Below are positions 38,201-46,602 of a stretch of DNA of 64,000 nucleotides, piece after piece. The stretch spans positions 1,116,001-1,180,000 of the forward strand of contig NZ_CBDEGB010000001.1 in NCBI RefSeq assembly GCF_965237655.1. Reading direction: 5' to 3'. This stretch comes from Poriferisodalis sp965237655 (lineage in GTDB: Bacteria; Actinomycetota; Acidimicrobiia; Acidimicrobiales; Poriferisodalaceae). Numbering within the stretch: position 1 is the stretch's first letter; each line of letters starts with the position of its first letter. The notes below the pieces were generated by a model, which had not been told where the DNA came from, did no database searches, and was given only the letters and a program-made list of their open reading frames with translations. The translations under genes and the position numbers were made by a program.

Positions 38201-41200
38201 TCGACGAGTACGACGAGACTGTCGCGTTGGTGCTCAGCAACCTCGCCGGCGCAGAACCAGACCCTGACGGCGACACGGCGATCGGGCGCATCGTTGACGA
38301 CGACGAGCCACCTGGGGTGAGCGTCTCGAACGCCGCAGCCGACGAGGGCGACGACCTGCAATTCGTAGTGGAACTCGAAACCAAGAGCGGCCGCCCGACC
38401 TCTGTTGGATTCACCACCCGCGACGGCACCGGTAGTGGAGGCGCGACGGCTCCCGGTGACTACGGCGCACGATCAGGAACTGTCAGCTTCGACGCGGGCG
38501 AGACCCGCAAGGTCGTGTCGGTCACGGCTTCGAGCGATACAGCGATCGAGGGCGACGAGCGATTCTGGCTCGATCTGGTGCTCGGCAGCGTCGACGGGCT
38601 GCGGCTCGGCGACCGGATTGGCGAGGGCACCATCCGCGATGTCACCGAGCGCCGAGTCGGCGTCGCGGACGCGTTCGTCTCCGAGGGCGGCGTTCTGAGC
38701 TTCACGGTCAGCTTCGAGGGAACGCCCCGCAGCCGAGACATCACTATCGACTACCGCACCGCCCAGGACACAGCCACCGTCGGCGACGACTACAGCAACG
38801 CATTCGAGACACAATCCGGTCAGGTGCGCATCCTCGCCGGGCAGAACTTCGCCTCGGTGCAGATCCCCACGGTCGAAGACAATCTGGACGAAGCCGCCGA
38901 GCGCCTGTATCTGCGGCTGTCGAACCCTGCCGGCGCGGTGCTCGAAGACCCCGAAGCCGCAGGCGTGATCATCGACGACGACCCCGCGCCGTCGCTGTCT
39001 ATCGACGACCCCGAAGTGACCGAAGGCGACGACACCGAGGCCATCTTCACGCTGACACTCAGCGAACAGAGCGGCCGCGCCGTAACCGTCACCTACAACA
39101 CCGCCGACGGCACCGCCACAGCCGGCAATGACTACACCGCGGTCCAAGCGGCCGGCGAGACGGCGACAATCCCAGCAGGCGACTCAAGCGTCAGGGTCGC
39201 GGTGGCACTCGTCGACGACAGCACCGCCGAGGAAGTCGAGAACTTCCAACTGGTGCTGTCCGCACCCGACAACGCGACGCTCGCAGACACAATCGGCGTC
39301 GCCCGAATCCTCGACGACGACGGCACACCGCAGATCCTCGTCGACAACCCCGCCCCGGTACGCGAAGGCGACGGCGCAACAATCGAATTCGTCGTCCGGC
39401 TCAGCCGCGCCGCAACCGACGAGATCACCGTCGACTACGAAACCGAGGCCGCTACTGCAACTGCCGGCGATGACTTTGTCGCCGACTCCGACACGCTCAC
39501 ATTCACAGCGGGCGACAACGAGAAGACAGTGTCGATCGCGCTGGTGAACGACAGCGTCATCGAACAGACCGAGACATTCCGGCTCAAGCTCACCAACACC
39601 AGCACCACCGCCACCATCGGCACCGACACTGCGACTGCGACGATCCTCGACGACGACGCGCTCTCGGCGATGTCCGTCGCGGACGCCGCTGCAGCGGAAG
39701 GATCTTCGGCAAGCTTCGTCGTGAGCCTCGACAAGGCGTCCGCACAGGCGATAACCGTCCAATACGCAGCAGTCACCGACCCAACCGCCGGCGGCACCGC
39801 AGCGATCCCCGCACAGGACTTCACCGAAGTCAGCGGCACGCTCACCGTTCCAGCCCGCAGCACCACAGCAACCGTCTCGGTGCCGCTGCGCGACGACACC
39901 CTCGACGAGCACTCCGAGACATTCTGGCTGCGCCTCAGCGACCCAAACGGCGCTCGAATCGAGGACGGCACCGCCGTCGGCACCATCACCGACAATGACC
40001 CGCTGCCGCAGATCACCATCGCCGACGCCGGCGAACCCGAAGGCGAAACGCTGCGATTCGCCATCACGATGAACTCGGCTAGCGGCCGCACCGTCTCGGT
40101 TCCTTGGGCGACTGAGCCACGCGGCGTCGGCGATAATCCAGCCACGCCGGACGACGACTATACGGCCGGCTCGGGAACACTGACGTTCACCGCAGGAAAC
40201 GACACCGCATATGTCGACATCGCGACCGTTGATGACGACATCGACGAAGCAGACGAGACGCTCCTGGTTCAGCTCGGCGAGCCGACGTTCGCAACACTTG
40301 ACGACAGCACCGCGGTCGGCGTCATACGCGACAACGACAGCGAGCCACGGATCTTGATCACCGACACCGAGGTGCTCGAGACTGACAGCCCCGCCGTGTT
40401 CACAGTCGCACTCAGTCGAAGAAGTAGTCAGCCCGTCACTGTCGCTTACCAAACCACCGACGGCACTGCGACTGCCGGCACCGACTACGCAACCACAGCA
40501 GACGGAGCGTCAGGCACGCTCACCATCCCTGCCGGCATCGAGCTTGGCGAGATCTCCGTGTACGTCGTCGACGACTCCATCGCCGAGGACACCGAGACCT
40601 TCCACATCACTCTCAGCGATCCGACAAACGCGGTCGTAGCTGCCGACGCCAGCACGGCCACGGCATACATCCTCGACAACGAGAGAGCGCGCCTCAGCAT
40701 CAGCGGCGCCCAGGCCTCCGAAGGCGACGGCACCATCGAATTCGAGGTCGCGCTCCTGGACGTCACGAGCAATGATGTCGAAGTCACCGTGGAGTACGCC
40801 ACGTTTGACGACTCGGCTACGCAGCCCGACGACTATCTCGCTGCCTCAGGCACCGTGACCATTCCATCCGGATCCATCAGCAACACGATCTCCGTGACCC
40901 TCGCCGACGACGAATTCACCGAGGACACCGAGCAGTTCCTGGTCCGGCTGAGCGATGTCACGAATGCCGATCTGGTCGACGCCCAAGCCATCGGCGACAT
41001 CATCGACGACGACGCGCTGCCCGTCATCACCCTGCCCGACTACCCGAAATTTCGCGAGGACGCAGGCACGATCAGTCTGCGGCTGGCGCTCAATCGAGCG
41101 AGTGACGTGGAAGTGAGCGTCGACTACGCCACTGGCACCTATTGGCCGGGCACCTGCGATCAGCCCTATGTCGCGACATCGGGCACCGTCGTGTTCGCAC

Positions 41201-43194
41201 CCGGATCGGTTGCCGAGGAATTCGAAGTCACGCTCGTGGACGACATGGAACCGTGCGCCCTGTACGACCGCATTCGTCGAACATTTGACGTCGACCTCAG
41301 CAATCCGCAGAACGCGAACTTCGGCATCCGAAAGGGCATTGCCTGGCGGACCGGCGAGCCGTACTCGTATCCGAGGCTCACCGATTCAATCAGTGTCACC
41401 GTCTGGGATGTGGCGCGATTGCCGTGTATCGGATCGATCGGCCCCGCCGGCGTCCTCGAAGGCGATGGCCCATTCGTCTTCACAGCCATCTTGAACCGAA
41501 CTCCCGACGACGACGTGCGATTCAGGGCGTACACAACCAGCGCCAGCATCCGAACGTGGACTGCGTTCCAAGAACACGCAACGAGCGGCGTCGACTACAC
41601 AGCGGTGAACGTCGAGTTCACCATCCCTGCAGGAAGCCTGTCCACGACGGTGGAAGTCGACATCATCGACGACTCCACCGTCGAGAATCTCGAGGGACTC
41701 GCACTCGGGGTTCAAGGGCTCGAGAACGTCCTGTATCTCTATGCTGACTGCATTGAGCACCATGATCCACGCTCCGAAGCGTGGATCATCGACGACGACG
41801 CGACACCGGAGCTCACCGTCGGCGATGTCGATGTCACTGAGGATGCCGGCTCGGCGACCTTCGAGATCTCAGTCAACCGCGTCAGCTCGTCGGTCATCAC
41901 GGTTGATTTCGAGACAGTCGACGGATCTGCCACCGCGCCCAACGACTACACAGCAATCAGCGGGGAGGCGCAGATCGACGCCGGATTCACGTCCACCTTC
42001 GTCACAGTGCCGATCATCGACGACGCCGAAACCGAAGGCGACGAGACATTCGAACTGCGTCTCAGCAACGCCAACGGCGCCACCATCGACGTCGGAGTCG
42101 CCACGGCGACGATCCGCGACGACGAGAGCATCACCCTGCCCAGCCTCAGCGTCGCCGACGCAACCGGCTCCGACAACGACGGCTGCCTGCGATTCACCGT
42201 GACACTGAGCGAGCCCAGCATGGACGACGTCACCTTTAGAGCGTCCACCGTGGCAGTTCCGTCACTCGGGGACTATGCGGCGACTCCGGCGGTTGATCAT
42301 GGCAACGAGCCTGGCGCCGACTACACATCGCTGAGCGGCCAGTACGAATACACGATCACCGCGGGAGGGACCGTCACGTACTTCTGTGTGTCTCTCCCCC
42401 AATACGACAGCACCCCCGAATTCGACGAGCAATTCAGAGTCGTCCTCCACGACCCCGTCGGCGCAACCCTCGGCAAAGCATCGGCATGGGCCACAATCCT
42501 CGACGACGACACACCGATTGTCACCATCGCCGACCAGACGATCTCCGAGAGCGCAGGCACCGTCACCTTCACCGTGGAGCTGCATGAGCCAGGCGTCTAT
42601 CCAGCCAGCCTCCGCTACGCGACTGCAGTCAGAGGCTCCGCCGGCGACCAAGCGGCACGACCCGATGAGGACTACGCGCACACCGCCGGCACATTGCCGA
42701 TCCCGGCCGGGCAGACCACAGCGACCATCACCGTGCCGATCTATAACGACAGCGCCGATGAGGCAGACGAATCGTTCCTGCTCGAACTCACCCAAGCGAG
42801 CGCACTCGAGTTCTCCGATTCAACAGCCGTTGGCATCATCACCGACGACGACCCCGGCTGGTGGGTCAACGATGTCAGCGTGCGCGAGGGAACTTCGACG
42901 ATGCAATTCTCCGTGCAGCGTGATCACACCAGCACGACAGCGGTCACGGTCGAGTACGAAGTCACAGGTGCTTCCGCTAGTGGCGGTGCCACCGCCGACG
43001 GCTGCGTCAACGGCGTCGATTTCCTGCTCCCCTCGGGCAGCGCTGTCGTGCAGCCGACTGAGACACAAGTGTCGATCAGCGTGACTATCTGCGATGACAC
43101 CGATGCTGAAGCCCGAGAGACTCTGCTGCTGGAGCTCACCAACGTGGACGGGCGCGACCTATCAGCCGTGGGTACGATCATCGACAATGACTAG
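32230..43194 (+). CDS. Giant prepilin-leader / Calx-beta repeat protein (3,654 aa)
   Basis: From GTG 32230 (VSLRPRSRYD) a basic region leads to RRRRGETG|TVSLELVLLMPV. Gly 41 precedes a membrane helix (about 42-66) with Glu at +5, the geometry of the nearby prepilins, and the next stretch (SADLAAEEAATAAAYCCAEG) resembles TadE stalks. From about residue 200 to the end there are about 28 Calx-beta-type modules of 100-140 residues, with repeated VxEGDxLxFxVxL, DYxTxDGTATAGxDY and GTIxDDD motifs. It ends exactly on such a motif (GTIIDND*), so there is no C-terminal anchor. Calx-beta domains bind calcium and occur in adhesins. I infer a surface adhesin anchored or processed through its N-terminal leader. 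The frame also runs upstream to 31816, but that part is antisense-like overlap with the previous gene. Confidence 0.85.
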   Translation: MSLRPRSRYDSARRAHAPRKPEPSTAGSGLRPPRRRRGETGTVSLELVLLMPVLVLLTLFVLWAGRGGRVALSADLAAEEAATAAAYCCAEGDAGSGDREAIVQDMLRTRPGLGYLCVDEPHPAAEPDRVGDPQQYVTEEWLEFEPGRTTGGVGVLGVQFTCETDGAVAPLRGLFPIVTFHGQASEIVLRSPVPPGVGFAPTPDVVEGEDLVFTAASDSVAPSDITVSYAVVAPTAGRRQATPVDDYDPVPLSTGNVLILRGTSTVRVVVPTIDDRQYEGGDEYLALQITGVSLGSIDPLRETAEGKITESTPQPYLLVACGMPSTVTEGGVDGTGGVLSFTVRLRDQGNSQDAPAADQIEVDVAAVGGSTGTAATPGTDFAAVPTLGANLIFAPGTTELAVEVTTIDDKRSPVPEGDETVTLLLAAPAPWPPYVTVHGDSCDGTIIDDEAQVIIEGVKADSGIGTDEDAYAAEGVDLEFTLRLVARGNGALPDTDVDVDYELKDSRRGTPATLGDECGLPDAVDGPDYPRWEDPPGSGTFTASGTVTFRQPSSPTGETTKTITVPTCVDPLVEHREQFWLEVTVPIGNEAAVRSGSGINDTYGGSGHILNDDIAVVVVAEQSARETDGTMTFDVGLKVNGGSARLTEDVTVDFATQPRTATGGSACGDPGTDYVSRSAGSLTFTPTMAERQVVVDVCDDSDGSELDETFVLVFENPLPYPDMFDGDPAAADPPTLEATGTIINVAPATLSVNDVDADEGETLTFTVTLTDPRIGQTVNVDYEVDGGTAQAGIDYEDTLPPDPLTGTLTLSDVALTDTVEVLTLRDTIADDGETVSLVLSNRRPANVKIGDAEGTGTITDVAPAIVRISNPTAAEGDALEFVISLHQQLDVDNDGDGRPDEVPFPMSDLAGDIVVDYATEDRGAVAGADYDAVDSADPAHSPITFTSGGLSARTVAVTTLRDAVADGGEDVALVLSVDPDIRYGALGDAEGTGTITDVDSASLIAEDTFVDEGDDIVFAVTLCNSRVGETVTVKYRSESRSAKQGLDYVDDVSGTLTFVPASLPEATGTDRGRCGPGAVSVKRLTIPRIETLPDKISENPESVALVLSDATNADTDDDTGFGVINDVPPAIVRISNPTAAEGDDLEFLISLRKQLDVDNDGDGMLDQVAFPTSDLARDVTVEYWTADRSATAGAVGTPDADYEPISETPPSSVTFTPGGDSHHSVPVTTYTDTTDESDETLSLLLFVDPNSPVASLGDTEGTGTIRDRPPPRIRIDDASAQEGDTLTFTVSLVDENGVPTSTSENVTVKYETGDQSALTVDCPDPTLLTGRCDYDATSGDIEIAAGLMQETITVRVLADDVWEPEERLRVDLYTPEHAILDRAVGIGTIRANCIGRTDPQVPTITVHGEEIWEGTRGPDPIGTSPPHHLWLSFSRPLCDQSTLNFRVVYHSDDPDEHMVLPYDRRFPFDLNRSDLNRGIAVDLPLATLRVQAAESEADRILIYSYHANRDALDEYDERFFVEYRWGVGMPSHYPKGNDDWVRGVYTILDDDPEPSLRISDASAQAGDAMTFTVSLDAESGRDVHVGYYTVDVTAQGGGADYASVTPSMPSTVTIPEGSTTATFTVQTAANAPDEPDETFRVRLVNAVHATVDDGVGIGTILAGTGPNLRVFDASADEDASMQFRVLLSSAATQPISVDYRTTERPQGRGAATEGADYQPRNGPLLFAVGDEEQFIDVPILDDTETEPPETFFVELSNPTAGVSLADSSAVGTINADVDCVDSSFSSNEPMPGTSITAADGTDSIEAREDSGRITASFVLERPLCHPYRIYLVTPSGTATADEDYIAFLYNSDHHVSLAAFETEVDIHVELLDDEIAEGTESFVLASRHYGYGDHRNLPLVSAEPRILDDDVASLVLPTLAGTETVEGGHLSFVVRLDGPTTERVTFDYVTADGSVRPANADADYEPRQSTAAITPGELSVTIPVRTIEDELDEYDETVALVLSNLAGAEPDPDGDTAIGRIVDDDEPPGVSVSNAAADEGDDLQFVVELETKSGRPTSVGFTTRDGTGSGGATAPGDYGARSGTVSFDAGETRKVVSVTASSDTAIEGDERFWLDLVLGSVDGLRLGDRIGEGTIRDVTERRVGVADAFVSEGGVLSFTVSFEGTPRSRDITIDYRTAQDTATVGDDYSNAFETQSGQVRILAGQNFASVQIPTVEDNLDEAAERLYLRLSNPAGAVLEDPEAAGVIIDDDPAPSLSIDDPEVTEGDDTEAIFTLTLSEQSGRAVTVTYNTADGTATAGNDYTAVQAAGETATIPAGDSSVRVAVALVDDSTAEEVENFQLVLSAPDNATLADTIGVARILDDDGTPQILVDNPAPVREGDGATIEFVVRLSRAATDEITVDYETEAATATAGDDFVADSDTLTFTAGDNEKTVSIALVNDSVIEQTETFRLKLTNTSTTATIGTDTATATILDDDALSAMSVADAAAAEGSSASFVVSLDKASAQAITVQYAAVTDPTAGGTAAIPAQDFTEVSGTLTVPARSTTATVSVPLRDDTLDEHSETFWLRLSDPNGARIEDGTAVGTITDNDPLPQITIADAGEPEGETLRFAITMNSASGRTVSVPWATEPRGVGDNPATPDDDYTAGSGTLTFTAGNDTAYVDIATVDDDIDEADETLLVQLGEPTFATLDDSTAVGVIRDNDSEPRILITDTEVLETDSPAVFTVALSRRSSQPVTVAYQTTDGTATAGTDYATTADGASGTLTIPAGIELGEISVYVVDDSIAEDTETFHITLSDPTNAVVAADASTATAYILDNERARLSISGAQASEGDGTIEFEVALLDVTSNDVEVTVEYATFDDSATQPDDYLAASGTVTIPSGSISNTISVTLADDEFTEDTEQFLVRLSDVTNADLVDAQAIGDIIDDDALPVITLPDYPKFREDAGTISLRLALNRASDVEVSVDYATGTYWPGTCDQPYVATSGTVVFAPGSVAEEFEVTLVDDMEPCALYDRIRRTFDVDLSNPQNANFGIRKGIAWRTGEPYSYPRLTDSISVTVWDVARLPCIGSIGPAGVLEGDGPFVFTAILNRTPDDDVRFRAYTTSASIRTWTAFQEHATSGVDYTAVNVEFTIPAGSLSTTVEVDIIDDSTVENLEGLALGVQGLENVLYLYADCIEHHDPRSEAWIIDDDATPELTVGDVDVTEDAGSATFEISVNRVSSSVITVDFETVDGSATAPNDYTAISGEAQIDAGFTSTFVTVPIIDDAETEGDETFELRLSNANGATIDVGVATATIRDDESITLPSLSVADATGSDNDGCLRFTVTLSEPSMDDVTFRASTVAVPSLGDYAATPAVDHGNEPGADYTSLSGQYEYTITAGGTVTYFCVSLPQYDSTPEFDEQFRVVLHDPVGATLGKASAWATILDDDTPIVTIADQTISESAGTVTFTVELHEPGVYPASLRYATAVRGSAGDQAARPDEDYAHTAGTLPIPAGQTTATITVPIYNDSADEADESFLLELTQASALEFSDSTAVGIITDDDPGWWVNDVSVREGTSTMQFSVQRDHTSTTAVTVEYEVTGASASGGATADGCVNGVDFLLPSGSAVVQPTETQVSISVTICDDTDAEARETLLLELTNVDGRDLSAVGTIIDND
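32283..32322. repeat. Perfect 16-bp stem-loop near the start of the giant gene
   Basis: The arms CCGCAAGCCTGAACCT (32283-32298) and AGGTTCAGGCTTGCGG (32307-32322) pair perfectly around the loop TCAACTGC. The hairpin lies 53 bp after the GTG start and before the membrane helix codons. No T run follows, so it is not a classical terminator. It could slow ribosomes or RNA polymerase or protect the mRNA end. Confidence 0.75.
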
Positions 43195-43437
43195 GAACTG
43201 CGCGGTGTCGCAATGACCGACCTCGGCCAGCGCGCTCAAGTAACGGGCATTTGGATCTTGCAAGTTGAGTCAAAGTCGAATAGCGCATTCGCTTGTTTTT
43301 ATTGACGAAGCGGCAACGCTAGATCCGTCTGGAAGCTGAGATATAACCGCGGATTCGCGCTGTTGAACCGCCAGATGACCTAGGGCATATTCGACGCTGC
43401 AGGATCGCGGCCTTCACGCGTCCGCCGCAAGCGCATC
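43195..43437. other. Intergenic region before the second recombinase
   Basis: This 243-bp spacer follows the giant gene. It contains CAAGTTGAGT at 43261-43270, sharing AAGTTGAGT with the 15-bp repeat near the first recombinase and at a similar distance upstream of its gene (about 170 bp). An AT-rich stretch (GCTTGTTTTTATTGACG, about 43290-43306) may include promoter elements. Nothing else is evident. Confidence 0.4.
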
Positions 43438-44384
43438 ATGAGCAGTTGCCACAACGCACCGCAGAAACAACCGCCAGAGGGACCTAGGCGAAACGGGTCC
43501 GCGCGGGATCAGATCGACGTCACGACCGACAGCCCCATACACGACACCGTCGACATCGTCCCAAGGCTCGTGTCAGCTGTCCGAGAGCCTTCAGATAAGG
43601 GCAAGGCGATCGAGCAATCCCATCTGCCGAGCGCCTTCTGCTACGGACTCCTTACCGAGGCCGAAGTGGACAATCTGAATGAGATCATCAGCTACGAGGT
43701 TTCTCAGGGCACGATCCGAATCTATGAGTGCCAATGGCGCCAGTTCGTCGCCTGGGGAGTGTTGCGGGGCGTAACGGTGCTTCCCGCCGCGCCGGCGCAT
43801 GTCGCGGCGTATCTCGCGGACCGCGTCGAGAAGCTCGGACACAAGCCCGCCACGCTCCGCGTCGCTGCTGCGGCGATCGCCTTCGTTCACGCAACGCTCG
43901 AACTGCAAAGCCCGTGCGCGCATCCCGACGTGAAGAGAACCCTCAAGGGGGCGACACGAAAGGCTGGCAGGGCGCAGAAGCAGGCGAGAGGGCTCACTGC
44001 TGAGATGCTCGACGCGATCCGGGCCACGGCTCGACACCCCCGGATAGGGCGCGGCGGCAGACCTGAGAGCCTGCAGACTGCCGAGCGAAGAGGCGTACAA
44101 GACATTGCCATGGCAGGTCTCATGCGCGACGCGATGCTGCGTGTCTCAGAGGCCGCCGCACTCAAGTGGAACGACATCGAGACCGCACCCGACGGCAGCG
44201 GACGGCTGCTGATTCGCCGCTCCAAGACCGACCCGGAAGGCGAGGGTGCCGTTGTCTTCGTGTCAATTCAGACGATGGTCGACCTCGAGCCGATCCGCAA
44301 CGGCCCTGGCGGGGATCTCAACGTGTTCGGGCTGCACCGAAACCAGATCTCTCTCAGAATCCAGAAGGCAGCCGCCGCCGCAGG
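43438..44384 (+). pseudogene. Tyrosine recombinase, truncated by IS1182-type element
   Basis: The frame starts MSSCHNAPQKQPPEGPRRNG and closely matches the recombinase at 19537-20721: GHKPATLRVAAAAIAF, MRDAMLRVSEAAALKW (first catalytic Arg), RRSKTDPEGEGA (Lys). The match ends at QKAAAAAGLG, where the IS begins (about 44385). The His-Arg and Tyr boxes are missing, and they are not found on the far side of the IS either, so the gene is dead and sequence was lost. The open frame continues into the IS to 44562, but that part is foreign. Confidence 0.85.
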
Positions 44385-46155
44385 CCTAGGAGGGTGGTCG
44401 GCAATTGGGGTGTGGTGTGTGTTGTTTGTTGAGCGTGCGCGGTTGTCTGGTCGGTGGTTCGGGGTGGGTTGGGCGCGGGTGTTCTGCTTGATGATGCCCA
44501 GGCGCATCGTCGGTCGGCCAGTGGGGGCCGGGGTCGCCGGTCGGGGCGGGTGTTTTACCTGATGATGCCGAGGCGGCCGGCGCGGTCGAGGTTGAGGGCG
44601 GCGATTCGCAGGTCGAGCCACAGGTTGGCCTTGTCGAGGCCGCGCCAGGGGACGTTTTTGGTGCGGGACTTGATCTGAGCGATTTTGCGTTCGGCTTGGG
44701 TTCGCAGTCGGTATCGGCTGAGGAACTCCGGTGTCCATCGTTGCGCTCTTGCGGGGGCGAGGAGTTCTTCGTGGGGGTTGATCTCGACGATTCGGCCGCC
44801 GTCGCGTGTGGTGCATCGGGGCTTGAGCTCGCATGCTGCACAATCGGTTGCTGCGAACCGCGCCTGGCGCCGTTTGGCGCCCCGCGGCGGCGGGATGGGT
44901 GCGGTGTTCCCTTGCGGGCAGGTGACCGTCGCTGCTTCGAGGTCGATGTCGAAGTCGGCTTTGGTGAGCTTGTCGCCGCGGGTCGGGATCGGCTGGGCGG
45001 GGGCGACGAGGTGGATGCCTCGGTCGGCCATCGCTTGGCGGGTGGGCCCCGATCCGTAGTGGGTGTCGGCGATGATCTCGGCGACCGGGACCGGGTCGGC
45101 GTCGATGAGGTCTTCGATCACAGCGGCGTCGTGGGTGGTCGCGAGCGTCGCGGCCGCTGAGCAGACCAGGTCCGAGTCCACATCCGCGGACACGTGCAGC
45201 TTGTAGCCGTCGTAGCGGTCGGTGCGCGAACGGTGCCCGTGCCGAGCGTCGGGATCGACCGTGGAGATGACCCGGTCCGGGGCCACCCGTTGAGCTATCC
45301 GCGGGGTCTGGGCTCCGTCGTCGTCGGCGGCGATCTCGATGTCCTGGCCCGCCACGACCCTCAACAGCTCGACCGCCCCAGCCAGGCCCGGGTCCCCGAA
45401 ACGGGCGCAGAACCCGATGACGGTCTCGGCGTCGCCGAACAGCTCCGCGACCAGAGCCGCCCGTGCTTGGGGGTCTGCCCACATGATCTGCGGCTTGGCC
45501 CCCCGGTCGTAGTCGTCACGCGACAACAGCCCCGCCAGCTCCGCCCCGGCATCGGCGTCGATCCCGCCCAGCACCCCGACGCACCTGCGGACCCCGGACC
45601 TGATGAGCGTGATCGTGTCCTGGGTCAGCACGCAGTCCGCCACACCGGTCGAGTCCATCGTGCGGCGATGGCCGATCACCCCGGCGCGCTTGGCAGCGAT
45701 CTTGACACGATCCCCCAAAAAGGACTCCATCCCGGCGCGAACCAGACGCGCCCGGAACTCCACCAGCACCACATGAGCAATCCCCCGATGCTCCAGCGGC
45801 AAACCCAAAGCCGCTTTCCACGACATGTCGAACCGCGAACGCCGCTGCGCCTCACGGTCCGACACGCCATAGAACAACTGCAACAACAACAACGCCGCCA
45901 CCACCGACGGCGGATGCGACGGCCGACCCCGGCCAGACGCATACAACGCATCAAAATCGGCATCACAGAACAGCTCGCCCCGAGCCTGCCCCAACGTCAC
46001 CAAGAACCCCTCGGTGTCGAGCAGGCCGCCCACCAACACCCCGACATCGAAAATCGAACCCTGACCATCAGCCGAACCGCGCACCCCACCATCATCCGCG
46101 ATCACGCCCCCCAACACGAGGACCCACCCCCGGACTTTCCGACCACCCTCCTAGG
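44385..46155 (-). mobile_element. IS1182-type element
   Basis: The ends are inverted copies of CCTAGGAGGGTGGTCGG (44385-44401 and 46139-46155, perfect over 17 bp). The outer CCTAGG is itself palindromic, so it may be a duplicated target rather than part of the repeat. One transposase gene fills the element. It cuts the recombinase on its left, and on its right its terminal CTAGG supplies the stop codon of the VOC gene. Flanking sequence was evidently deleted, since the rest of the recombinase is absent. Confidence 0.8.
44555..46117 (-). CDS. IS1182-family transposase
   Basis: The 520-residue protein has an N-terminal DUF772-like domain (RPSHPPSVVAALLLLQLFYG, VSDREAQRRSRFDMSWKAAL) and a DDE core: TMDSTGVAD, HGHRSRTDRYDGYKLHVSAD, EIIADTHYGSG. 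A Cys cluster (CAACELKPRCT) precedes the last acidic box (TQAERKIAQIKSR). This order is typical of IS1182 transposases. The frame is complete, so the element may be active. Confidence 0.88.
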   Translation of the reverse strand: MLGGVIADDGGVRGSADGQGSIFDVGVLVGGLLDTEGFLVTLGQARGELFCDADFDALYASGRGRPSHPPSVVAALLLLQLFYGVSDREAQRRSRFDMSWKAALGLPLEHRGIAHVVLVEFRARLVRAGMESFLGDRVKIAAKRAGVIGHRRTMDSTGVADCVLTQDTITLIRSGVRRCVGVLGGIDADAGAELAGLLSRDDYDRGAKPQIMWADPQARAALVAELFGDAETVIGFCARFGDPGLAGAVELLRVVAGQDIEIAADDDGAQTPRIAQRVAPDRVISTVDPDARHGHRSRTDRYDGYKLHVSADVDSDLVCSAAATLATTHDAAVIEDLIDADPVPVAEIIADTHYGSGPTRQAMADRGIHLVAPAQPIPTRGDKLTKADFDIDLEAATVTCPQGNTAPIPPPRGAKRRQARFAATDCAACELKPRCTTRDGGRIVEINPHEELLAPARAQRWTPEFLSRYRLRTQAERKIAQIKSRTKNVPWRGLDKANLWLDLRIAALNLDRAGRLGIIR

Positions 46156-46591
46156 TCCCGCGAGAGACGACGCAGAATTCGGAGCCCTCTGGGTCGGCCA
46201 TCACGGTGGCCCGGAAACCGAGGTGACCGCCAGATCCGGAATCGGCTGTCTGCGTGCTCGCAGGCACCAGCACGTTGGCGCCGAGTGCCACTAGGCGAGC
46301 GACCTCGGTGTCCATGTCGCGGGTGAACAGATCGAGATGGGCCCGCAGCTTCGCCGTCTTGGCTTCGGGCACGCGCTGGATGGTCAGGTGGTTCAGCATC
46401 CGGCCGCCGCCCGCGTCCGACAGCGTGATGTAGGGACGGCCGTTGCCGACCCGCCTAGCAAAACCGACCGCTACCTGCCAGAAATCGGCAATTCGCTCCG
46501 GATCGGAGCAGTCAATCGTCACGCCCACGGCCCGCAGCTGCGAGCCGGTCTCAGTGGTGCTGTCGGGGGTATCGGGGGCCGATTCGCTCAT
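46151..46591 (-). CDS. VOC (glyoxalase-like) family protein
   Basis: The 146-residue protein contains a vicinal-oxygen-chelate fold: AVGVTIDCSDPERIADFWQV, MLNHLTIQRVPEAKTAKLRA, HLDLFTRDMDTEVARLVALG and TVMADPEGSEFCVVSRGT. This glyoxalase_6-like pattern has a His (HLDL) and a Glu (EFC) in usual metal-site positions. The substrate is unknown. Its stop codon overlaps the IS1182 end, so one or two terminal residues may have been changed by the insertion. It is the last gene of the minus-strand cluster that starts at 53275. Confidence 0.78.
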   Translation of the reverse strand: MSESAPDTPDSTTETGSQLRAVGVTIDCSDPERIADFWQVAVGFARRVGNGRPYITLSDAGGGRMLNHLTIQRVPEAKTAKLRAHLDLFTRDMDTEVARLVALGANVLVPASTQTADSGSGGHLGFRATVMADPEGSEFCVVSRGT

Positions 46592-46602
46592 GGCTGCGGA
46601 CG

